Origin: Bacteroidales bacterium
Lineage (GTDB): Bacteria; Bacteroidota; Bacteroidia; Bacteroidales; UBA932
Assembly: GCA_017509375.1 (NCBI GenBank)
Contig: JAFWPT010000426.1
Span: forward strand, 1 to 16,110
DNA length: 16,110 bases
Direction of reading: 5' to 3'
Part shown: in pieces, positions 8,043 to 15,322 of the stretch
How the letters are laid out: each line of letters opens with the position of its first letter
Numbering within the stretch: position 1 is the first letter of the stretch
Notes under the pieces: model-generated
The model's input: the letters and a program-made list of their open reading frames with translations, nothing else
Told to the model about the DNA's origin: nothing
Databases searched by the model: none
Made by a program: the position numbers and the translations under genes

Positions 8043-10040
8043 TTATTGTCTTTCGGTTTTTCTGAGTGATGCGTAAATCATATATCCGCAGATAGCGAGG
8101 AAGGGGACTATGGCCAGGGCCTCTGCAGGAGAGGCTCCGCTGGCACCGGCAGCATTCCAGGCATCAAGGTACCAGTCCACGCCGGCAAACTTGAGTACGG
8201 CGGACACGACGCCCATAAGCGCACCGCCGGCGATGAAGCCGCTGGCAATCAAGGTGCCCTTTTCCTGACGCTCGCTGTTCAGCTTTTCGTCTTTGCTGCG
8301 GGTGCTCACGAACCAGGAGATGGCGCCGCCCACCAGCAGGGGCAGGTTAAGGTCGATAGGAATGAACATTCCCAGGCAGAAGGCAAGGGCGGGGACCTTG
8401 AACAAGGTGAGGAGCACAGCTATTACTGCGCCTATCCCGTAAAGCAGCCAGGGGGCGCTGCCGCCGCTCATCATAGGCTGGATGACGGCCGCCATTGCAT
8501 TGGCCTGAGGGGCCACCAGGGCACCGTCTCCCACGAAGCCGTAAGTCTTGTTGAGCACCAGCATCACGCCGCCCACGGTGGCCGCCGCTACTGCTACTCC
8601 CACGAACTTCCATGCCTCCTGCTTACGGGGAGTCGTGCCTATCCAGTAACCAATCTTGAAATCGGTGATGAGGCCGCCTGCGGTGCTCAGGGCCGTGCAT
8701 ACGACGCCTCCGATAACCATTGCCGCAACCATGCCGGCATTCCCCTTGAGGCCCACAGCAACAAGCACCAAAGCAGTGATAATCAACGTCATAATTGTCA
8801 TTCCGCTGACCGGGTTGGTGCCCACTATTGCGATGGCGTTGGCTGCCACTGTGGTGAAGAGGAAGGCTATCACCGCCACTATGAGCAACGCCACTATGGC
8901 CTGCCAGATATTGCTGACCACTCCTCCGAAAGCGAAGAAAGCGAAAATGGCAAGCAGCGCGATGATTATGCCGAAGATTACGGTGCGCATGGGGAGGTCT
9001 TCCTGCGTGCGTTCCTGCCGGAGCGTCTCCGCACCCGGCTTGCGCTTGAATTCGTTTACCGCAAGTCCCACTGCGCTTTTGATGACTCCTGCACTCTTGA
9101 TGATGCCTATGATGCCGGCGGTGGCTATGCCTCCGATACCTATGTGGCGGGCGTATTCCTTGAATATCTGTTCGGGTGCCATTTCGCCTACGGTGGAGGC
9201 AATGCCTGTACCCATGAGGTCAATCACCTGCCCGCCCCAGAACAGGTTCAGCAGCGGGATGATGATGAGCCACACCAGGAAGGATCCGCAGCAGATGATG
9301 AAAGCGTACTTGAGACCGATAATGTAACCCAGGCCCAGCACGGCTGCGCCCGTGTTCAGCTTAAGCACCACCTTGGCCTTGTCGGAAACCACCTGTCCCC
9401 AATGCATCACCGTGGTGCTGAGGGTCTCAGCCCAAGTGCCGAAGGTCGCTACCAGGAAATCATACACGCCGCCGATAAGACCGGCGAGCACGAGGGTCTT
9501 GGCGCTGTTTCCTCCGCCCTCCCCGCTCACCAGCACCTGAGTGGTGGCGGTAGCTTCAGGGAAGGGATACTTGCCGTGCATCTCCTGCACGAAGTACTTG
9601 CGGAAGGGGATGAGGAAAAGGATTCCTATGGCGCCTCCCAGCAGGGAACTGAGGGTCATCTGCCAGAAATTCACGTCCAGCCCGAGTATGTAAATTGCCG
9701 GTAATGTGAAGATTGCGCCGGCCACGACCACACCGGAACAGGCTCCGATGCTCTGGATGATGACATTCTGGGCAAGACCGTCTTTCTTTTTCAGGACCCC
9801 GGTCACGCCCACTGCAATGATGGCTATGGGAATGGCCGCCTCAAATACCTGGCCCACCTTCAGCCCGAGATAGGCTGCCGCCGCCGAGAACAGGACTGTC
9901 ATCAACAATCCCATCGTCACGGAGTACGGCGTCACCTCGAGGGGTTTGCGCTCCGGACTCAGGAGGGGCTGGTACTTCTCCCCCGGCTTCAACGGCCGGT
10001 GTGCGTTTTCGGGAAGCTTTACGCTTTTGCTCTCTTTCAT
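8043..10040 (-). CDS. OPT-family oligopeptide transporter
   Basis: A 665-aa polytopic inner-membrane protein of the OPT superfamily, which in other organisms imports oligopeptides or metal chelates, probably with protons. It has a short polar N-terminus, then many hydrophobic segments through to the C-terminal AIVPFLAICGYMIYA. Family-like parts are VTMGLLMTVLFSAAAAYLGL at the first membrane segment, the loop EMHGKYPFPEATAT (like the HGKxPYPE loop of bacterial members), and the late GMFIPIDLNLPLLVGG and IASGFIAGGALMG segments. I chose the ATG at 10040 (MKESKSVKLPENAHRPL); another in-frame ATG lies at 10061. Either way its 5' end overlaps the OstA-like frame by about 200 nt. pepT downstream favours a peptide substrate, which is inference. 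Confidence 0.9.
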   Translation of the reverse strand: MKESKSVKLPENAHRPLKPGEKYQPLLSPERKPLEVTPYSVTMGLLMTVLFSAAAAYLGLKVGQVFEAAIPIAIIAVGVTGVLKKKDGLAQNVIIQSIGACSGVVVAGAIFTLPAIYILGLDVNFWQMTLSSLLGGAIGILFLIPFRKYFVQEMHGKYPFPEATATTQVLVSGEGGGNSAKTLVLAGLIGGVYDFLVATFGTWAETLSTTVMHWGQVVSDKAKVVLKLNTGAAVLGLGYIIGLKYAFIICCGSFLVWLIIIPLLNLFWGGQVIDLMGTGIASTVGEMAPEQIFKEYARHIGIGGIATAGIIGIIKSAGVIKSAVGLAVNEFKRKPGAETLRQERTQEDLPMRTVIFGIIIALLAIFAFFAFGGVVSNIWQAIVALLIVAVIAFLFTTVAANAIAIVGTNPVSGMTIMTLIITALVLVAVGLKGNAGMVAAMVIGGVVCTALSTAGGLITDFKIGYWIGTTPRKQEAWKFVGVAVAAATVGGVMLVLNKTYGFVGDGALVAPQANAMAAVIQPMMSGGSAPWLLYGIGAVIAVLLTLFKVPALAFCLGMFIPIDLNLPLLVGGAISWFVSTRSKDEKLNSERQEKGTLIASGFIAGGALMGVVSAVLKFAGVDWYLDAWNAAGASGASPAEALAIVPFLAICGYMIYASLRKTERQ

Positions 10041-12852
10041 ACTGTTTCCTGTATTTAGCAATGTACTTTTCCAATTTTGCCTGGTCCTCTTCGTCCTGCT
10101 TCTGCAGCTTGAGGATGAGTTTCAGGGTTTTGGCGCGTTGCTTCTCGAGTGCTTTCTGCTGCTTTGCCACCAGCTTGAGGGAATCCTGACGGTCCAGCTC
10201 GGCCCAACGGGCCTCCCTGGCCGCTTCCCGGGCATCCCTGGCCGCCTGGCGCAGTTTCCGCTTCAATTCCCGCTCTTCTTTCCGCTTCTGCTTGGGGTCC
10301 AGCGTAGGGACGGAGAGCGGATCCGTCTCTTCTACCGTATCTTCCGGCTTGGCGCTTCCCGTGCCAAGGCTGTCCAGCGGCGCCCCGCCGGCCAGCTGCA
10401 GCGAATCGGAAGTTTCCTGCGCGCCGCCGTCGTGCATTGCAGGCTTGTCTGCTTGAAGCAGGGAATCGGCGAGCTCCACGCTGGCTTTGAATTCAGTCGT
10501 ATCCAGGGCCACGCTGTCTGCAAGTGCAGGCAAAGAGGCCAGGGAGTCTTCGGGCAGGGTCACCGGTTCTGCGGGCTTCTTGATCCGGGCAAGGGAATCA
10601 CGGATGGCTATAGCCCGCTTTATGCCTTTTATGTATCCCGGGAAGTACAATTCGGTCTGCACGAAAGCAGGCCCTGGCTTGGATTCGTAGTATGTGCGCT
10701 CGGAAGGCCGTGGCGTTATTGTGGTAATGGCTTCAGGGCTTGCCGGACGCTCGTCGGGGCGCCAGTTGAAGCCCTTCATTATCTTGTCCGCCTCCGGAAT
10801 CTGGGGCACCGGGAACGCATTGTTCTTGGGACTCTCGAAATAGTACACCTGGTCTATGTCGCCGTCGGCCAGGATACCGGACATCATTTTGCTCTCCACC
10901 TTATTGACGGTCGCAAAAGTCTCGTTCTCACGCAGATAGAAGATACCGGAGGCACCTCCGAGGGCATCGAATCGCCTCAACGAATTGTCCTCGGGGTTGA
11001 AGTAGGCCATGATTTCCGTGCCCTTTATCTGGTCGTAAGACACCTCGTTCTGCTGGATAATCACGAATGCATTGCTCTGCAGGCTGGCCTTCTTGGGCCC
11101 GTTTTCATCCACGAGGAAGAAGAGGCTGTCGGCTGTGTACTGCCGGTTTCCGTCGTTCCACACTACCGGATCGACGTAGAAGCGGGCTATGGAATCGAGG
11201 TCGGTATAGCACATGGAATCGCAGCGCATCTGTATGTCCTTGCGGAAGATACGTACGTTCTTGATACCTGTTATGAAACCTATCTTGGTGGTATCGGGCG
11301 GGGGCGGCACGCTGTCGGCGCGGGCGGTGGTATCCTTAACCGCACTCGTGTCCGTAAGGTCAGCAGGGCCAAGGAGAGCCGCGGCGGTGTCGGGAATCGA
11401 CGGAGCGTCTATGTCCATATCCCGGGGCGGCGTGACATCCATATCGCCGGCGTTGGCCAGACTGTCCGCAGGCGCTACGGTACCGGCGAGGCTGTCTATG
11501 CGTTCGAGGGCCTGCGTAAGCGGAGCCGTGAGACTGTCTTTACGGGCCTGCGCCGCCGCCAGGGAATCCACTACGGCAAGTGAATCAGGCGCGGCAGGCA
11601 CGTCGGAAGCGGCAAGCGAATCGGAGACGGCAGGTGTTTCAGCGCCGCTTGGCTTTTCCTCGGTTTTTTTCTTCTTTCTCCTGGGGGAAGCTCCTTCTTC
11701 GCCGTCGTCTTTACGGGGCACGGGAGCACCGGGTTTTTCGAATTTTTTGTTCTCGTCCTTGGCGGCGGCAGCGGCTTCCGCAGCCTTGCGCCGGAACTCC
11801 GTCACCGGGTCGGTCAAGATGTCGGAAAGCCTTGCTTCACAAGACTTTACCGTACCATCAGAAATATCGCATCGCTTGATTGTACGGTACACCAAAGTAT
11901 CGGCACCCATATAGATGGTGTCGCGTTTGGCGCCTTCTCCAGTCCGCATCACCACGGCTGCATTCTTTTGCAGCTTCACCCTCGACAGCGTGTCGTTGTA
12001 ATGCAGCTTCTCCCCCACCGCCGTAACGTTTCTGGTAGTATCCTGAAGCTGCACCCGGCCCAGCATCAGCAAGTCCCCGGGGGCACGGTAGTAATACAGG
12101 GAATCCGTCCACACTTCCTGGTCCGGAGTAAGACCGTGCACGTGGTCGGTGAAAAACAAGGTTTCGCTCGGCTTGTCGTACCAGCCCCTGTCGGCGGAAA
12201 GCATATTGCCGTCTTTCCAGAAATCTATGAAAGATGGGAACTCGGCCCTCTCCTGCTCCGTAAAGTAGAACAATATTCCCGTCTTCACGAACATCGAGTC
12301 CGAATACATATTCACCTTGGTCTCGAAGATGAAGTGCTTGGAGTGGGAATTATAGGTGCCGTTCATGCTCTCAATTATCTGCCCGTCCGCATCGCGCATC
12401 GAAGCACCGTTGGCGAATATCGCTATACTATCCTTGGTGTTGTAGTCCAAGTGCCTGGTACGCAGTATATTGCGCTTTTTGTTCTCCAGTTGGACCAGGG
12501 AGCCACGGAACTGTATCAGGTTGTCGTCGATAAAATAATCGAGCTTGTCGCTGGTGAGTATGGTCTCGTCCTGGATAACCTTCACATGCCCCTTCGCATT
12601 GATAATCTTGGTATCTACATTCCAGAGGGCCGTGTCGCTTATGAGGTATGTTCCGTTATGCAGGAAAGTGGAATTGAGGGCTTTGCGGTACTGCTGGCCG
12701 TGAATCACCAGCTGCTCGAGGGTCTCGGCTTTCATCAGGCGCACAAGACTGTCTGCCTTCTCCTTTTTAGGACGGGCAGAAACTGGAATAAAGGCGTACA
12801 GAACCGCCAGGACCAGCAGAAGGGTCAGTCTTTTGTGTACTTGGATTTCCAT
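9841..12852 (-). CDS. OstA-like (LptA/LptD N-domain) protein with DSL-rich insertion and long C-terminal extension
   Basis: A 1003-aa exported protein with OstA/LptA-type repeats, the fold that carries lipopolysaccharide across the periplasm. Residues 1-26 are a signal peptide. Residues 45-345 hold the first OstA region (LISDTALWNVDTKIINAKGHVKV, TSDKLDYF, GRVQLQDTTRNVTAVGEKL). Residues 355-525 are low complexity, with Ala/Lys/Glu tracts and DSLA repeats. Residues 526-690 resume OstA-like strands (GIKNVRIFRKDIQMRCDSM, YTADSLFFL, GGASGIFYL). Residues 755-850 are again DSL-rich, and 853-945 form a charged K/R/E helix, probably a coiled coil. The last 66 residues are Gly/Pro-rich and lie inside the OPT gene. 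Relatives I recall are nearer 500-650 aa. The start overlaps the end of the surA-like gene by 28 nt. The role in LPS export is inferred. Confidence 0.85.
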   Translation of the reverse strand: MEIQVHKRLTLLLVLAVLYAFIPVSARPKKEKADSLVRLMKAETLEQLVIHGQQYRKALNSTFLHNGTYLISDTALWNVDTKIINAKGHVKVIQDETILTSDKLDYFIDDNLIQFRGSLVQLENKKRNILRTRHLDYNTKDSIAIFANGASMRDADGQIIESMNGTYNSHSKHFIFETKVNMYSDSMFVKTGILFYFTEQERAEFPSFIDFWKDGNMLSADRGWYDKPSETLFFTDHVHGLTPDQEVWTDSLYYYRAPGDLLMLGRVQLQDTTRNVTAVGEKLHYNDTLSRVKLQKNAAVVMRTGEGAKRDTIYMGADTLVYRTIKRCDISDGTVKSCEARLSDILTDPVTEFRRKAAEAAAAAKDENKKFEKPGAPVPRKDDGEEGASPRRKKKKTEEKPSGAETPAVSDSLAASDVPAAPDSLAVVDSLAAAQARKDSLTAPLTQALERIDSLAGTVAPADSLANAGDMDVTPPRDMDIDAPSIPDTAAALLGPADLTDTSAVKDTTARADSVPPPPDTTKIGFITGIKNVRIFRKDIQMRCDSMCYTDLDSIARFYVDPVVWNDGNRQYTADSLFFLVDENGPKKASLQSNAFVIIQQNEVSYDQIKGTEIMAYFNPEDNSLRRFDALGGASGIFYLRENETFATVNKVESKMMSGILADGDIDQVYYFESPKNNAFPVPQIPEADKIMKGFNWRPDERPASPEAITTITPRPSERTYYESKPGPAFVQTELYFPGYIKGIKRAIAIRDSLARIKKPAEPVTLPEDSLASLPALADSVALDTTEFKASVELADSLLQADKPAMHDGGAQETSDSLQLAGGAPLDSLGTGSAKPEDTVEETDPLSVPTLDPKQKRKEERELKRKLRQAARDAREAAREARWAELDRQDSLKLVAKQQKALEKQRAKTLKLILKLQKQDEEDQAKLEKYIAKYRKQYEREQKRKASRKRTPAVEAGGEVPAPPESGAQTPRGDAVLRDDGIVDDSPVLGGGSLSRAEGGPGI
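11449..11625 (-). repeat. Degenerate DSLA coding repeats in the OstA-like protein
   Basis: This part encodes residues of about 410-468, with SDSLA, PDSLA, VDSLA, KDSLT, IDSLA and ADSLA in loose succession. The spacing is irregular, so this is a low-complexity linker rather than an exact tandem array. Similar DSL units return at residues 768-830. Confidence 0.6.
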
Positions 12853-14201
12853 CCGTCGAGCTCAAATTCACAATCCTGGAACAAGGGATCGATCTTGATG
12901 TATGTAACCTTTATTTTGTCGTCTATAAACCGCTGGATAGCCTCGTGCTGCTTTACCTGCTTGACGTCACCGAGCAACTCCGTGTAGTCGTGTTCGAAGC
13001 TGGCGGTATGTGCAGGGACTATGCTGTCCAGACGCAGTATCTTGTAGACCACGTTGCCGTCCCGGCCTTCATTGTCCAGTGACTCAATGGGTTCGGCAAT
13101 CTGCCCCGGCTGCAGGTCCTTCACTGCGGCATAATCCTGGGGCTTTATCTGGTCTATCTCGAAATATGCGGAGCCGGTGTTGGGATCGGCCATCTGCCCT
13201 CCGTTGGTACGCGTTGCAGGGTCCTGGGAATAGAACCGGGCCGCCATTTCAAAGCTGATAAGGGAGTCGCGGATGGCAGTCCTTATGCTGTCCAGCTTTT
13301 CGAACGCTTTTTCCCTGTCTTCTGCGGTATATCGCGGCTTGAGGAGGATATGACGGGCATTGAACATATCGCCTTTCTTCTCCAGCACCTCAATGATATG
13401 GAAGCCGTCCGGCGTCTCCACTATCTGGGAAATGGCCCCCGGTTTCAGGGACATGGCCGCGTCGGAGAAAGCCGGCCAGAAGATAGACTTGGAGGCCATG
13501 CCGAGTTCTCCGCCTTTCCGGGCGCTTCCCGGGTCTTCGGAGTATAGGCGGGCAAGAGTGGCGAACTTCTCACCGTTGAGGATACGTTCCCGTATGCTCA
13601 GGAGGCGTTCCTTAACGGCCAGGGCAGCGGCCTCCCGGTCGGGATACACGCATATCTGGCTGATTTTGTACTTGGTAGGCACCACCGGGAGCTTGTCCAC
13701 GGAAGAGGTGTCTATATACTGCTTCACGTCGTAAGGCGTAACTTCAGGAATGCTCTTGGCTATTTCCTGCTGCTCCTGCTGGGTCAGGGAATTGTCTTCT
13801 ATCTGCTTGCGCCACTCCTGGCGGAGCTTGTAGAGCGGCTTCTTGAAATATTCCTCCACTCCGTCGTCGCCGCCGAGAGCTGTACGGACCTGGTCAATCT
13901 GCTGGGTAAGCTGAGCATCCACCATTTCCTGGTTCACGGTAAGCGAATCCAGGCGGGACTGCATCAGGAAGAGCTTGGCGCGCATCATCCCTTCCAATAT
14001 CTCGCAGCGGATGTTGCGGTCCGAGGCGAAGCCCCTCGCGTTCATCATCTGCACTTCCTGCTCTATCTCAGAAAGGGTTATGAGCTCGTTGCCCACAACC
14101 GCTACGGACTTATCTACAACCCCTTTGTATTTCTGTGCCGAGGCGGCCGCAGGAAGCACCAGCAGCAACAGTACCGCGGCTGTTTTGATGTAAAGTTTCA
14201 T
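12825..14201 (-). CDS. SurA-like periplasmic peptidyl-prolyl isomerase with two parvulin domains
   Basis: A 458-aa periplasmic chaperone that would help outer-membrane proteins fold and catalyse prolyl isomerisation. Residues 1-22 are a signal peptide (MKLYIKTAAVLLLLVLPAAA, SAQ). Residues of about 26-160 match the SurA N-terminal helical domain (VVDKSVAVVGNELITLSEIE, then a long Gln-rich helix). Parvulin domain 1 spans about 178-275 (YKISQICVY, SEDPGSARKGGELG, GFHIIEVLEKK). Domain 2 spans about 281-392 (NARHILLKPR, YSQDPATRTNGGQM, GNVVYKILRLDSI). A C-terminal helical tail follows. It sits 34 nt after galE and overlaps the ostA-like gene by 28 nt. Because Bacteroidota often have several such isomerases, I leave the symbol blank. 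Confidence 0.92.
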   Translation of the reverse strand: MKLYIKTAAVLLLLVLPAAASAQKYKGVVDKSVAVVGNELITLSEIEQEVQMMNARGFASDRNIRCEILEGMMRAKLFLMQSRLDSLTVNQEMVDAQLTQQIDQVRTALGGDDGVEEYFKKPLYKLRQEWRKQIEDNSLTQQEQQEIAKSIPEVTPYDVKQYIDTSSVDKLPVVPTKYKISQICVYPDREAAALAVKERLLSIRERILNGEKFATLARLYSEDPGSARKGGELGMASKSIFWPAFSDAAMSLKPGAISQIVETPDGFHIIEVLEKKGDMFNARHILLKPRYTAEDREKAFEKLDSIRTAIRDSLISFEMAARFYSQDPATRTNGGQMADPNTGSAYFEIDQIKPQDYAAVKDLQPGQIAEPIESLDNEGRDGNVVYKILRLDSIVPAHTASFEHDYTELLGDVKQVKQHEAIQRFIDDKIKVTYIKIDPLFQDCEFELDGWKSKYTKD

Positions 14202-14235
14202 AAGCGAATAGCTTAGCTTGCAAAGCTCGTTCCAA

Positions 14236-15261
14236 TTATTCCGCCCCCTTCCCTGCGAGGTGTTTTTCCCAAGCCCAGGCGGCGGCCAGAGTCTGCTCCA
14301 CGCTGCGTTCCGCCTTCCAGCCGAGCTTCTTTTCGGCGAGGCTGGGATCTGCCCAAATAGCGGTAACGTCGCCGGGCCTGCGGGGTGCTATGCGATAATT
14401 GAGCTTGAGGCCGTTGACCTTTTCGAAGGCGGTGACCAGCTCCAGCACGGATACGGGGCGGCCGGTGCCGATATTGAAGATTTCGTAGTCTTCATCCATC
14501 TTGTCCTCGATCATGCGGGTAACGGCGCACACGTGGGCCTTGGCAAGGTCCACTATATCGATGTAGTCCCTCAGGCAGGTGCCGTCCGGAGTGGGATAAT
14601 CGTTGCCGAAGATGCTGAGGCACTCGCGCTTGCCTATCGCTGTCTGGGTGATGAAAGGAACCAGGTTGTTGGGCACGCCGCGGGGGAGTTCCCCTATAAG
14701 TGCAGAGGGATGCGCCCCGATGGGGTTGAAATAGCGGAGGGCTATTCCGTGCATACCGTACGCCTTTACGCAGTCGCGCAGGAAATCTTCGCACATCTGC
14801 TTGGTGTTGCCGTAGGGAGAGGTGGCCGGCTGGCGCGGGCTCTGCTCGGTGACGGGGCTCACTTCCGGCTCCCCATAGACGGTAGCTGAGGAGGAAAACA
14901 GCACATGGGTTCCATGCTTGCGGGAAACCTCCAGGATGTTGAGGAACGAGTCCAGGTTGTTCCTGTAATACATCAGAGGCTCCGCGACCGATTCCCCGAC
15001 GGCCTTGAATGCCGCAAAATGGATGACGGCGTCTATATGGTAACGCTTATACAAATCCTCCACTGCCGCGAGGTCGCAGAAATCCGTTTTCTCGAAGGGC
15101 AGCTGCCTGCCGAGTATGGCGCAGACTCCTTTGTAGTTGGTTTCGTCGCAATTGGACATATTGTCGGCTATAAGCACGTCATAGCCGGCCTGGGTAAGCT
15201 CTACCGTAACGTGGCTTCCTATAAATCCGGCACCGCCGGAAACAAGTACTCTTTTCTTCAT
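14236..15261 (-). CDS. galE: UDP-glucose 4-epimerase
   Basis: A cytoplasmic NAD-dependent short-chain dehydrogenase-type enzyme that interconverts UDP-glucose and UDP-galactose, for galactose use and for surface polysaccharide precursors. At 341 aa it has the usual length. It shows the Rossmann loop GGAGFIGSH (residues 9-17), ADNMSN for the adenosine ribose, HFAAFKAVGES, and the catalytic set Ser125 (FSSSATVYG), Tyr150 and Lys154 (YGNTK). RYFNPIGAHPSALIGE and GTCLRDYIDIVDLAKAHV are strong GalE signatures, and RRPGDVTAIWADP closes the domain. It is the first gene of the minus-strand block. A strong promoter sits directly before it, with the -7 box only 6 nt from the ATG, so the mRNA may be almost leaderless. 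Confidence 0.96.
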   Translation of the reverse strand: MKKRVLVSGGAGFIGSHVTVELTQAGYDVLIADNMSNCDETNYKGVCAILGRQLPFEKTDFCDLAAVEDLYKRYHIDAVIHFAAFKAVGESVAEPLMYYRNNLDSFLNILEVSRKHGTHVLFSSSATVYGEPEVSPVTEQSPRQPATSPYGNTKQMCEDFLRDCVKAYGMHGIALRYFNPIGAHPSALIGELPRGVPNNLVPFITQTAIGKRECLSIFGNDYPTPDGTCLRDYIDIVDLAKAHVCAVTRMIEDKMDEDYEIFNIGTGRPVSVLELVTAFEKVNGLKLNYRIAPRRPGDVTAIWADPSLAEKKLGWKAERSVEQTLAAAWAWEKHLAGKGAE

Positions 15262-15267
15262 AACCTA

Positions 15268-15298
15268 CAAATTTAGCTATTTTGGCCGAACATACAAA
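15268..15298 (-). promoter_or_regulatory. galE promoter, Bacteroidetes consensus
   Basis: Read on the minus strand: TTTG (15298-15295), a 19-nt spacer, then TAAATTTG (15275-15268). This matches TTTG-N19-TAnnTTTG at every fixed base. The ATG at 15261 is 6 nt beyond the -7 box, so transcription would begin at or very near the start codon. The promoter interlocks with the divergent trmB promoter. Confidence 0.82.
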
Positions 15299-15311
15299 AT
15301 TAGTATCTTTG
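15281..15311 (+). promoter_or_regulatory. trmB promoter, Bacteroidetes consensus
   Basis: TTTG (15281-15284), a 19-nt spacer, then TATCTTTG (15304-15311), with every fixed base matching the consensus. The trmB ATG is at 15323, 11 nt downstream, so the leader should be only a few nucleotides. Its TTTG box lies in the spacer of the galE promoter, and the galE TTTG box lies in its spacer. Confidence 0.82.
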
Positions 15312-15322
15312 CGTGTTGCTAT

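Noticed and set aside
6711..8069. 452-codon plus-strand open frame opposite pepT
   Set aside because: pepT is complete with all metal ligands on the other strand; the antisense product has no recognisable domain.
9946..11583. 545-codon plus-strand frame opposite the OstA-like gene
   Set aside because: Its composition follows from the repetitive sense strand, and it shows no conserved motifs or promoter.
14213..14225. AGCTT-GCA-AAGCT inverted repeat before the SurA-like gene as an operator
   Set aside because: Five-bp arms are expected by chance at this scale, and no promoter is placed near it.
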